Source of the DNA: CAWDYA01 sp963806495
GTDB taxonomy: Bacteria; Acidobacteriota; Polarisedimenticolia; JACPZX01; DASXTC01
Direction: 5' to 3'
Assembly (NCBI GenBank): GCA_963806495.1
Contig: CAWDYA010000009.1
Location: forward strand, 62,001-126,000
DNA: 64,000 bases
Shown: positions 43,748 to 52,606 of the stretch, one piece after another
Layout: every line of letters begins with the position of its first letter
Numbering within the stretch: position 1 is the first letter of the stretch
Translations under genes and position numbers: made by a program
Notes under the pieces: generated by a model
Seen by the model: the letters and a program-made list of their open reading frames with translations, nothing else
The model's database searches: none
Told to the model about the DNA's origin: nothing

Positions 43748-45374
43748 ATGAGTGCGCCCGCGACACTGGAGAAGAGCTTGGCAACACGGGTGCTGCTGGG
43801 TGACGAGGCCGTGGCGCTCGGCGCGATCCATGCGGGGGCGACCGCGGCGTACGCCTATCCCGGCACGCCGGCCACCGAAATCCAGGAATCGATCCTGAAG
43901 CACGCCGCCGCACACGGCACGCCGCGCGCCTGCTGGTGCGCCAACGAGAAGACCGCATTCGAGCAGGCCCTCGGCGTCTCGATGGTGGGGCGCCGCGCGC
44001 TGGTGAGCATGAAGCACGTCGGGCTGAACGTCGCCTCGGATCCCTTCATCAACGCCGCGATCGTCTCGATCCAGGGCGGGCTGGTGGTGGCCGTGGCGGA
44101 CGACCCGGGCATGCACAGCTCGCAGAACGAGCAGGACAGCCGGTTCTACGCCGACTTCGCACGCACGATTCTGTCTCGAGCCGGCCGACCAGCAGGAAGC
44201 GTACGACATGACGCGTGAGGCGTTCGACATCTCCGAGCGGTTCCACGTCCCGGTGGTGGTGCGGCTGGTGACGCGGCTGGCGCACAGCCGCGCGGTCGTC
44301 ACGGTCAGGCCCCCGAGTGCCGAGAACGACCTGCACAAGGTGGAGGACTCGCGCTCGTGGACGCTCCTGCCGGCCAACGCCCGCAGGCAGTGGCGCGCGC
44401 TGCTGGATCGACAGGAGGCGATCCGCGCCTTCACCGCCGCCTCGCGCTACAACGTCCCCGCACCGGATGGCCCGGCCTCCGAGCTGGGGGTCCTCACGGC
44501 GGGAGTGGCGCGCGGCTACTACCTTGAGAACCTCCCCGATCTGCCCGCACCTCCACCGATGCTGCACGTGGGGGCGTATCCTCTTCCCGCGGACGCCATC
44601 CGCGCCCTCGCCTCCAGGGTGCGCCGGCTCCTGGTGCTGGAGGAGGGATACCCGTTCATCGAGAGAAGCATCAAGGGTCTGCTGCCGGTTCCGGTCGAGG
44701 TGCTCGGCCGCGAGACGGGGCATCTGCCCGCCGACGGCGAGCTGACACCGGAGCGGGTGCGCGCCGCCCTGGGTATCCCGGCGCGCACGCCCGGCGAGGC
44801 GCCCGCCGTGACGCTGCCAGGACGACCGCCGCAGCTCTGCGAGGGGTGTCCGCACCGTGACGCCTACACCGCGCTGCAGCTCGCGCTGGCGGGCTTCGAT
44901 CGTTCGCTCGTCGCCTCCGACATCGGCTGCTACACGCTCGGAGCGCTTCCTCCGTGGCAGGCGATCGAATCGTGCGTGTGCATGGGCGCCTCGGTCGGAA
45001 TGGCCAAGGGGGCCTCGGAGGCCGGGCTCCGTCCCGCCATCGCCGTCATCGGGGACAGCACGTTCCTGCACTCCGGCGTGACGCCGCTGATGGACGCGGT
45101 GGCCGCGAACACCGACATGACGCTGATCATCCTCGACAACGAGGTGGTCGCGATGACCGGCGGGCAGACCAGCGTACTTCCCTCCTCGCGGCTCAAGGAC
45201 CTGGTGCTGGGGCTGGGGGTCGATCCGGCACACATGCACCTGCTGACGGCCCATCCAAGGAACGTCGAGTCGATGACGAAGACGATCCGGGCGGAGCTGG
45301 ACCATCCGGGTCTCTCGGTCGTCATCTGCGTGCGCGAGTGCATCGAGACCGCGCGCAGGAGGAAGAAGAAATGA
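43748..45374 (+). CDS. iorA: Indolepyruvate ferredoxin oxidoreductase alpha subunit, short form, interrupted by an apparent 1-base insertion
   Basis: About 541 residues when repaired. The pyruvate-binding half shows AYAYPGTPATEI and WCANEKTAFEQALGVSMVGR; the TPP half has CEGCPHRDAY, DIGCYTLGALPPW and GDSTFLHSGVTPLMDAV. The two pieces join after dropping one T at 44169-44170, giving FARTICLEPADQQEAYDMTR. It converts aryl pyruvates plus CoA to aryl-acetyl-CoA and CO2 with reduced ferredoxin. Classical IorA ends in two 4Fe-4S clusters; here the chain stops at CIETARRRKKK without the CxxCxxC motifs, so electrons must leave another way. It overlaps iorB by ATGA. Confidence 0.85.
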
Positions 45375-45955
45375 AATACGACATCATCCTGGCGGGCGTG
45401 GGAGGTCAGGGAGTCGTCTCGCTTTCCACGATCATCGCCGCAAGCGCGATGAGAGCCGGTCATCACGTCAAGCAGTCCGAGGTGCACGGCATGGCCCAGC
45501 GGGGCGGCGCCGTGCTGGCCAACCTGCGGATCGCCGATCAGCCGATCCACAGCACGATCATCCCGCGGGCGACGGCCGACATGATCCTGGGGATGGAGCC
45601 GGTGGAGAGCCTGAGGTATCTCGACTATCTCTCACCGGGCGGGTGGCTGGTGACCTCGTCCGACCCGGTGGTGAACATCGCCGACTACCCTGACCAGCCC
45701 AGGCTGCTGGCGACCATCCGGTCGATGCCGCGTGCCATCCTCGTGGACGCCGATCGGCTGGCGCGAGCGAGCGGCTCGGCGCGCTGCTCCAACGTGGTGA
45801 TGGTGGGGGCGGCCTCGGGGATGCTCCCGATCCCGGCCGACGGCATCATCTCGTACATCCGCGAGGCGTTCGCCTCCAAGGGACCGGCCGTGGTCGAGGC
45901 CAACCTGAAGGCGTTCGCGGCCGGCCGGGAGGCGGTGCCGTGCCCCGTGGCCTAG
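45371..45955 (+). CDS. iorB: Indolepyruvate ferredoxin oxidoreductase beta (gamma-domain) subunit
   Basis: 194 residues of the POR gamma-type domain: MKYDIILAGVGGQGVVSLST and HVKQSEVHGMAQRGGAVLAN are the family hallmarks (CoA and partner-binding). Co-translated with iorA through a 4-bp overlap. Its 3' end overlaps the GTG chosen for the acyl-CoA synthetase by 16 bases. Confidence 0.9.
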   Translation: MKYDIILAGVGGQGVVSLSTIIAASAMRAGHHVKQSEVHGMAQRGGAVLANLRIADQPIHSTIIPRATADMILGMEPVESLRYLDYLSPGGWLVTSSDPVVNIADYPDQPRLLATIRSMPRAILVDADRLARASGSARCSNVVMVGAASGMLPIPADGIISYIREAFASKGPAVVEANLKAFAAGREAVPCPVA

Positions 45956-48239
45956 GTCGTGTGCTTCGGCCCCTGCTCGAGCGGGCGCGCGCCGGGTCGC
46001 GGCAGGTCATCCTGGAGCCGGACGGCTACACCCTCGTGGCGGCGATGGGGATCGCCGTGCCGAGGCACGTCATGGCACGCGACGCCGCAGCGGCCGCCCG
46101 GGTGGATCTCGACACCTTCACCGGGCCGAAGGTGGTGATCAAGCTGATCTCCCCGAGGTGCTGCACCGCAGCGACGTCGGGGGCGTGGCCTTCGTGCGGC
46201 GGGAGCGCGGCGCGGTGGTGGCGGCGATCGAGAACATGCAGGAGCGGTTCGAAGGCCGCGAAATCCTCGGCTTCACCATCAACCAGTTCATCGAGCACGA
46301 CGCCTCGCTCGGCGGCGAGCTGCTCCTCGGGGCGCGCTGGACCGACGACTTCGGCCCGGTCGTCACGCTGTCGCCCGGCGGCATCTACGCCGAGTTCCTC
46401 TCGGCGAACCTGCGGCCCGGCCGCGAGACGGCGATCCTCTCCCCCGCCCTCACCCGCCCCGAGCGGATCGAGGCGATCCTCGAGTCCAAGGCAATCGTTC
46501 CGTTGATCACGGGCCGCCTGCGGGGGCAGGCTCCCCGCATCCCGATGGAGGACCTGATCGATCTGGTCACGCGCTTCATGGAGGCCGCGGCCGCCGTGAT
46601 GCCGGACGGCGCCACCGAGTTCGAGATCAATCCGCTCGTGCTGACCGGAAGCGGGCCGGTGGCGCTCGACGTGCTGCTCAAGGTCGGCGCGGCGCCTCCG
46701 GCCGCAGAGCCGCCACGCCCGATCGAGAAGATACGCAACCTGCTGACACCGAAATCGATCGGGATCATCGGTGTGTCGGAGCGGATGAACCCCGGCCGCA
46801 TGATTCTGCGAAACATGCTTCGCGCCGGGTACGACCCGGGGCGGATCCACGTGGTCAAGCCGGGGCTCGACTCGATCGACGGATGCCGCTGCTGGCCGGA
46901 TCTCGCCTCGCTGCCCGGCGCCGTCGACCTTCTGATCCTGAGCGTCGACGCGAAGCAGGTGCCGGACCTGGTGGCGCAGACGGTAGCCTGGCGCAAGGCC
47001 GAAAGCCTGATCGTGATCCCGGGAGGCCTGGGCGAGCGCGCCGGCGGCGAGCGTATCGAGGAGAGAATCCGCGCCTCGCTGGCCGCCTCGCGCGCTACGA
47101 CGTGGCGCGGGCCGGTGATCAACGGCGGCAACTGCCTCGGGATTCGCTCCCGACCGGGCGGTTACGACACCATGTTCATCCCCGATTTCAAGCTGCCCGA
47201 GCCGCGCGGCCCGGTCTCACCGGTGGCGTTCGTCTCGCAGAGCGGCGCCTTCGCGGTGGCGCGCGCGAGCAAGCTGGCCGCGCTCAATCCACGCTATCTG
47301 ATCTCGCTGGGCAACCAGACCGACCTCACCGTCGGCGACTATCTCACCTGGCTGTCGCGTGACGAGGCGGTGCACGTGTTCGCATGCTACGTGGAGGGGT
47401 TCCGCCCGCTCGACGGACGTCGCATGCTGCAGGCCGCCGCCGACATCACCGCGACGGGCCGCGTCGTGATCCTGTACCGCGCAGGACGCACACCGGCCGG
47501 GGCGAAGGCCAGCAGCTCGCACACGGCGTCGATCGCGGGCGACGCGGCGGTGACCCGCGAGCTGGCGCAGACCGCGGGCGTGGTGGTGGCCGAGAGCCTC
47601 GAGGATTTCGAGGATCTGGTGCGTCTGTTCTGCCTGCTGCACGGCAAGCCGGTCGGTGGCTGGGGGCTGGGCGCGATGTCCAACGCGGGATTCGAGTGCG
47701 TCGGGATCGCCGACAGCGCCGGTCCGTTCAGGCTTCCGGGCTTCGGCGCCCGCACCCACGCACGCCTCAAGACACTCATCGAGCGGTGCAGGCTCTCCTC
47801 GATCGTGGACGTGAACAACCCGCTCGACGTGACGCCGATCATGGACGACGCGGCCTTCGAGGAGGCGATCCGCGCGGTCATGGAGGACGACCGGGTCGAC
47901 GTGGGGGTGATCGGCTGCGTCCCGCTGACAGGGGCGCTGCAGACGCTGCCGCCCGCGGAGACCATCCCGGAGGACATGACACGGGAGGACTCGGTGGTCA
48001 ACCGGATGATCCGTCTTTCCCGCGAGCTGACAAAACCCTGGGTCGCGGTCGTGGACGCAGGGCCTCAGTACGATCCGATGGCGCTCACGCTCGAGCTCAA
48101 CGGCGTGGTCACTTTCCGCAGCGCCGACCGTGCCGTGCGGATGCTGCAGGCGTTCTGCGCCAACCGGCTGCATCCCGACCACGGGAGGCCCCGGCCCCAG
48201 CCCGAGGAGCAGCCTCCCGTGTTCGCCGGCGTCTGGTGA
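45940..48239 (+). CDS. ADP-forming acyl-CoA synthetase (fused ATP-grasp and CoA-ligase), interrupted by an apparent 1-base deletion
   Basis: About 766 residues when repaired. The N-terminal ATP-grasp domain (beta-type) has KVVIKLISP joined, after restoring one C in the CCCC at 46151-46154, to EVLHRSDVGGVAFV, whose His is the phospho-relay residue. The CoA-binding Rossmann domain begins LTPKSIGIIGVSE, and the ligase domain carries the active-site His in SSSHTASIAGD. Domain order is beta then alpha. It turns acyl- or aryl-acetyl-CoA plus ADP and phosphate into acid, CoA and ATP, completing the iorAB pathway. GTG start; a few codons later another GTG is possible. Confidence 0.85.
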
Positions 48240-48243
48240 GCCG

Positions 48244-49542
48244 TCACTGAAGCAGCCGGCGCTCCTTCGCCGCGCGCAGCAGATCGTCACGGAACTTCGG
48301 GTGCGCGATCCCGATGAGCGCCTCGGCACGCTGCCTGAGATTGCGCCCGAACAGGTTCACCACGCCGTACTCGGTCGCGACGTAGTGAACGTCCGCCCTG
48401 CTGGTGACCACGCCCGCTCCCTGGCTGAGAAACGGCACGATCCGCGACATCTCGCCGCCCTTGGCGGTCGAGGGGATGGCGATGACCGGCCGGCCTCCCT
48501 TCGAACTGGCGGCCCCCCGGATGAAATCCACCTGCCCGCCGAAGCCCGAGTAGATGTAGGCCCCGATCGAGTCGGAGCAGACCTGCCCCGTGAGATCCAA
48601 CTCGATCGCCGAGTTGATCGCGACGAGGTTCTCGTTCTGTCGCACCACGAACGGGTCGTTGACGTAGTCGACCGGATGCGCCTCGATCAGCGGGTTGTTG
48701 TCCAGGAACCGGTACAGCTCCCGGCTGCCCAGCGCGAAGGTGATCACCACCTTGCCCTGGTGCAGGGTCTTTCGAGTGCCCGTCACCGAGCCGCGCTCGA
48801 TGGCGCGCATGGCGCCGTCGGAGATCATCTCGGTGTGGATGCCGAGCTCCATCGGCCCCTCGATCGCCTCGTAGATCGAGTCGGGGATGCCGCCGATCCC
48901 CATCTGCAGCGTGGCTCCAGGCTCGATCAGACCGATGACGTTCGCCGCGATCGCCTTCTCCACGGGGGTGGCCGGCTTCACGCGGCGCAGGATCAGCGGC
49001 TCGGTGTGCTCCACGATGGCATCGGCGCGGCTGACGTGGATGAACGAGTCGCCGAGGATGCGCGGCATCTCCTCGTTGACCTGCACGATGACCGTCTTAG
49101 CCAGCTGGCAGGCGGTCTTGGAGGCGAGAACCTCCACGCCCAGGCTCATGAAACCATGCTCGTCGGGTGGCGAGACCTGCACCATCGCCACGTCCACGCG
49201 CACGATCCCCTCGCGGAACAACCGGGGGATCTGGTGCAGGAAGATCGGTGTGTAGTCGGCACGCCCGTCGTTGACCGCCTCGCGGTCGGCCGACCCGACG
49301 AACAGGGAGTTGTGCCTGAAGTGCTCGGCCATCTCGGGCGCGCACAGCGGGTCGGTGCCCACCAGCAGCACGTGGCTCAGCCGCACCTCGCTCAGCTCGT
49401 CGCGGCGGCGGGCGAGCGCCCGAGTCAGCTCCTGCGGCATGGCGGCGTTGCCGCCGTAGTACACATGATCCCCGCTCTGAATCCGGCGAACCGCCTCATC
49501 CGAGCTGACCAGCTTCGACTTGTAGTCATCCAGCCAGTTCAT
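48244..49542 (-). CDS. Acetyl-CoA hydrolase/CoA-transferase (4-hydroxybutyrate CoA-transferase type)
   Basis: 432 residues of the family I CoA-transferase/acetyl-CoA hydrolase fold. Features seen are MNWLDDYKSKLVSSDEAVRR, MVQVSPPDEHGFMSLG, LQMGIGGIPDSIYEAI and the active-site glutamate region NSAIELDLTGQVCSD, then GFGGQVDFIRGAASSKGG. It moves CoA between acetate and other acids. The ATG overlaps the ald stop by 4 bp. It converges on the acyl-CoA synthetase with only 4 bp between stops. Confidence 0.85.
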   Translation of the reverse strand: MNWLDDYKSKLVSSDEAVRRIQSGDHVYYGGNAAMPQELTRALARRRDELSEVRLSHVLLVGTDPLCAPEMAEHFRHNSLFVGSADREAVNDGRADYTPIFLHQIPRLFREGIVRVDVAMVQVSPPDEHGFMSLGVEVLASKTACQLAKTVIVQVNEEMPRILGDSFIHVSRADAIVEHTEPLILRRVKPATPVEKAIAANVIGLIEPGATLQMGIGGIPDSIYEAIEGPMELGIHTEMISDGAMRAIERGSVTGTRKTLHQGKVVITFALGSRELYRFLDNNPLIEAHPVDYVNDPFVVRQNENLVAINSAIELDLTGQVCSDSIGAYIYSGFGGQVDFIRGAASSKGGRPVIAIPSTAKGGEMSRIVPFLSQGAGVVTSRADVHYVATEYGVVNLFGRNLRQRAEALIGIAHPKFRDDLLRAAKERRLLQ

Positions 49543-50675
49543 GATGGCCCCACCTCGGGAGGCAGGAGACGCGCCAGGGGCACCGTCTCTATCTTGAGGG
49601 CGCCCCCGACCCGCTCGTTGACGATACGGCCGTGATACATGTAGACGCCCGCCGCGAGCCCCGCGTCGGCGCGCAGCGCCGCCTCCAGACCGGCGTCGGC
49701 CATCGCCGTCAGATACGGCATCGAGGCGTTGGCCAGGGCGCGTGACGCGGTGCGCGGGATTCCCGCGGTCATGTTGGGAACGCAGTAGTGGACCACGTCG
49801 TGCACCGTGTAGGTCGGATCGTCGAGGGTGGTCGGCCGGCTCGTCTCGACACAGCCTCCCTGGTCGATCGAGACATCGATGATCACGCTGCCCGACTTCA
49901 TCCCCTTCACCATCGTCTCGCTCACGATGAACGGCGCGCGCCCCCCCGGGATCAGGATGGCGCCGATCAGGACGTCGGCGATGGCGGCGTACTGGCCGAG
50001 CCGCTCGGTCGCCGCCACCACGGTGGCGACATGGCCCGAGAAGGCGCGATGGATCGACCGCAGCTTGCCCAGGTCCGCGTCGAGGACGATCACGTGCGCG
50101 CCCGTCGCGTGCGCGAGACGCGCCGCGGCGCGGCCCACAGTCCCCGCGCCGAGCACCACGACCGTGGGCGGCGGCACGCCGGCGACGTTGCCCATCAGGA
50201 CGCCCCGTCCTCCCCACTCCTTGCGCAGGTACTGCGCCGCGATGTGCAGCGCCATCTGGCCCGCCATCTCACTGAACGGCTGCAGCACCGGCAGGTCTCC
50301 GGAGGCGTCGCGGATCACCTCGTAGCCCACCAGCGTCATCTTCTTCTCGATCAGCCCCACGACCGTCTCGCGTCGCGACACCGCGAGATGCTGGAAGCTG
50401 CAGACGATCGTGCCCGGTCTCAGCAGGTCCAGCTCCTCGGTTCCGATCGGACCGACCCGGCAGACCATGTCCGCCCGTTTGTGAGCCTCCTCGGCCGTGT
50501 AGACGATCCGCGCACCGGCGGCCTCGAAGTTCTGGTCCGTGAAGTGTGCCTCCACGCCGGCCTGGCGCTCGACCAGGACCGTGTGTCCGGCCTGTGTCAG
50601 GCGCCGCACGGCGAACGGCGTCAGACCGACCCTGTGCTCGAGCCGGTGCGGCTCCCTGGGAACTCCGATGATCAT
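49539..50675 (-). CDS. ald: Alanine dehydrogenase
   Basis: 378 residues. N-terminus MIIGVPREPHRLEHRVGLTP and PFSEMAGQMALHIAAQYL carry the substrate Arg/Lys-type and catalytic His/Asp context of the family, and VVVLGAGTVGRAAARLAHATGA is the NAD-binding loop. It interconverts alanine and pyruvate plus ammonia with NAD. The first substrate-binding lysine found in many Ald (KE) is here arginine (RE). GAGGAGG lies upstream. It heads a two-gene operon with the CoA-transferase. Confidence 0.9.
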   Translation of the reverse strand: MIIGVPREPHRLEHRVGLTPFAVRRLTQAGHTVLVERQAGVEAHFTDQNFEAAGARIVYTAEEAHKRADMVCRVGPIGTEELDLLRPGTIVCSFQHLAVSRRETVVGLIEKKMTLVGYEVIRDASGDLPVLQPFSEMAGQMALHIAAQYLRKEWGGRGVLMGNVAGVPPPTVVVLGAGTVGRAAARLAHATGAHVIVLDADLGKLRSIHRAFSGHVATVVAATERLGQYAAIADVLIGAILIPGGRAPFIVSETMVKGMKSGSVIIDVSIDQGGCVETSRPTTLDDPTYTVHDVVHYCVPNMTAGIPRTASRALANASMPYLTAMADAGLEAALRADAGLAAGVYMYHGRIVNERVGGALKIETVPLARLLPPEVGPS

Positions 50676-50732
50676 GGGCGTGCCTCCTCGTCACGTGCGC
50701 GCCGCCCGGGCGCGTCGACACGGCTTCTCTTC

Positions 50733-50749
50733 GTCTCCACACTGGAGAC
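50733..50749. repeat. Perfect 7-bp inverted repeat upstream of ald
   Basis: GTCTCCA and TGGAGAC separated by three bases, 58-74 bp upstream of the ald start. No T-run, so an operator is as likely as a terminator. The rest of the 192-base gap is featureless. Confidence 0.35.
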
Positions 50750-50867
50750 TAGCAAGATCCACACCAGGAAGAGGGGGCCCCGACAGGCCGTCGGCCGGGC
50801 GATCCTGGCCGGCGGCAGCGTCGAACGGCGCAGCATCGCGCCGGAAGACTCAGCCGGGGGGCGAAGC

Positions 50868-51746
50868 TCAGACGAGAGGCGCCATCACCTCGACCGTCCA
50901 CCGGGTGAGGGTCGTGGGGGTGGTCGTCTCCGGCGTGCGCGGGCGCTCCGGCCGCATCACACCGGACGCCATCGCGCGGTGCATCTCGAGCATCGCGTCG
51001 GCGACTGCGGGGCTCACCCCCATCGCCAGCAGCGCCTGACGCGCTTCCGACTCGGGCACCTGCACGTGGGTCACCCTCCGCCGCAGCCCTTCGCCGATCG
51101 CCACGGCGGCTTCGTCGAAGCTCAGGTCCGCCGGGCCATGCAGCCCCATCACCGACCTTCCCTTCCAGCCCGTGTCGAGGATCCGCTTCGCCGCTGCCTC
51201 GGCGATGTCGCGTGTCGCGATCATCGGGACGCGCGTCCCGCCGTGGTTCGGCATGAAGATGCTGCCGGAGCTGCGGATCCCGTCGATCATCATGAGGTAG
51301 TTCTCGAAGAAGAAGCCGGGCCGCAGATGGGTGATCGCCGCCTCGGTGGCGTCGAGCAGGCCCTCCACGTCGTGGAGCCCGTCGACCGGGCCGGTCCCCT
51401 TCGCGTTGTGCGCCCCGACGCTCGACAGGTTGACGACGCGCGGGATCCTGTTGGCCTTCACGGCCGCGGCGGCGGCGCGGCCGAAACGGTTCTGCGACGC
51501 GCGCAGATCGTCCGTCTTCGGGTCGGTCGGGGTGACCCAGAAGAGCAGATCGACGCCGCGGGTCGCCTCGGTGACGAACCGCTCGTCGTCCTGCGAGCCT
51601 TCCTTCACATGCGCGCCGCGGCCCGCCAGCTCGGAGACCTTCTCCGGATGGCGCGCCAGCAGAACGAGGTCCGCTTTCGAATCGAGGAGCCGGCGGGCGA
51701 CGCCGCCGCCGACATGACCGGTGGGTGTCGTAAGTGCGACTTTCAT
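50868..51746 (-). CDS. NmrA-like NAD(P)-binding reductase (atypical SDR)
   Basis: 292 residues from MKVALTTPTGHVGGGVARRL, whose TGxxGxxG loop binds NAD(P). VVNLSSVGAH and the LRPGFFFENYLMM segment are typical of NmrA/azoreductase-type proteins, which lack the SDR catalytic tetrad. Role could be quinone reduction or redox sensing; the substrate cannot be told. I chose the second Met; six more upstream codons are open. Lies alone between ald and a divergent exported protein. Confidence 0.8.
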   Translation of the reverse strand: MKVALTTPTGHVGGGVARRLLDSKADLVLLARHPEKVSELAGRGAHVKEGSQDDERFVTEATRGVDLLFWVTPTDPKTDDLRASQNRFGRAAAAAVKANRIPRVVNLSSVGAHNAKGTGPVDGLHDVEGLLDATEAAITHLRPGFFFENYLMMIDGIRSSGSIFMPNHGGTRVPMIATRDIAEAAAKRILDTGWKGRSVMGLHGPADLSFDEAAVAIGEGLRRRVTHVQVPESEARQALLAMGVSPAVADAMLEMHRAMASGVMRPERPRTPETTTPTTLTRWTVEVMAPLV

Positions 51747-51770
51747 GACGAATCCTCCTTGCATGTTTCC

Positions 51771-51787
51771 GGCCCGTTTTTCGGGCC
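51771..51787. repeat. Hairpin in the divergent gap before the WPPNHK-type gene
   Basis: GGCCCG, TTTTT, CGGGCC: six-base perfect arms in a 113-base divergent intergenic region. A weak -10 (TAGAAT, 51795-51800) reads to the right. Function unknown. Confidence 0.3.
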
Positions 51788-51859
51788 ACGCATGTAGAAT
51801 AGACCCACTCGCATTCCTTCACGAACGGCCCGAAAGACGCCTACCGGGAGGGCTTCCTC

Positions 51860-52591
51860 ATGCGCCGCTGGCTCGCCGTGCCCCTCTTCTTCGCCATCTT
51901 CGGGCCCGCGGGCCCGGTTTCCGCCGCGCCGGTGCTGACCATCGAGCCGACGCGGCTCTGGCCGCCGGACCATCGCCTCAGCGAGGTTAACGTGACGCCG
52001 CACGAGACGGACGACTGCGCGGACCCCTCCTCGCTGCTGCGCGCGATTGGCAGCAGCGAGGAGGACGACGCGCCCGGCGGGTCCGACGGCCGGACCTCGG
52101 GCGACATCCGCTCCGAGGAGCCCGGCTCCGGGCTGCGGATCCTCCTGCGCGCCGAGCGCGACGCGCGCGGGCCCGGCCGCACCTACACTCTGGTATACGA
52201 GATCACATGCGCCTCGGGCGCCACGTCGATGGAGAGCCTGTCGGTTGTGGTGCCGCACGATCTGGGCGGTGCCGTCGACCCCCTCGATCTGGCCCTGGCA
52301 CAGACGGGCGGCGTCACATCGATCCTCTGGGAGGATCCGGACGGCCCGGCCGCCGGCGAGCTGGTCCGTGGCGATGTCTCGTCGCTGGCCCTCTCTGCGG
52401 ATGGCACCGTGATCCTCGGCGCTCTCGACTGTCTGGGCGGGGATCGCGCCGACGACACGGTACCGGCCCCCGGCCGGGCCTTCTTCTATCTGGCCGGATA
52501 CGACGACGGCATCGTGTTCACGATGGGGACGGCCTCGGCGGCCGGGCCGAGACGCTTCTGGTCGGGAGGGTGCCGGCCTGCCGCATACTGA
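51860..52591 (+). CDS. Exported protein with WPPNHK-type beta domain
   Basis: 243 residues. Signal peptide of about 22 residues ending VSAAP. The stretch TRLWPPDHRLSEVNV followed by ETDDCADP fits the 'WPPNHK' bacterial Ig-like repeat found in exported proteins. The C-terminal half includes AFFYLAGYDDGIVFTMGTAS and a last conserved Cys in SGGC, resembling tails shared with other secreted proteins of this organism, such as the YRYLARGRNVC end of the neighbouring protease. Probably extracellular or surface; function unknown. Confidence 0.6.
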   Translation: MRRWLAVPLFFAIFGPAGPVSAAPVLTIEPTRLWPPDHRLSEVNVTPHETDDCADPSSLLRAIGSSEEDDAPGGSDGRTSGDIRSEEPGSGLRILLRAERDARGPGRTYTLVYEITCASGATSMESLSVVVPHDLGGAVDPLDLALAQTGGVTSILWEDPDGPAAGELVRGDVSSLALSADGTVILGALDCLGGDRADDTVPAPGRAFFYLAGYDDGIVFTMGTASAAGPRRFWSGGCRPAAY

Positions 52592-52606
52592 TCGGCGGGC
52601 CGCCGC

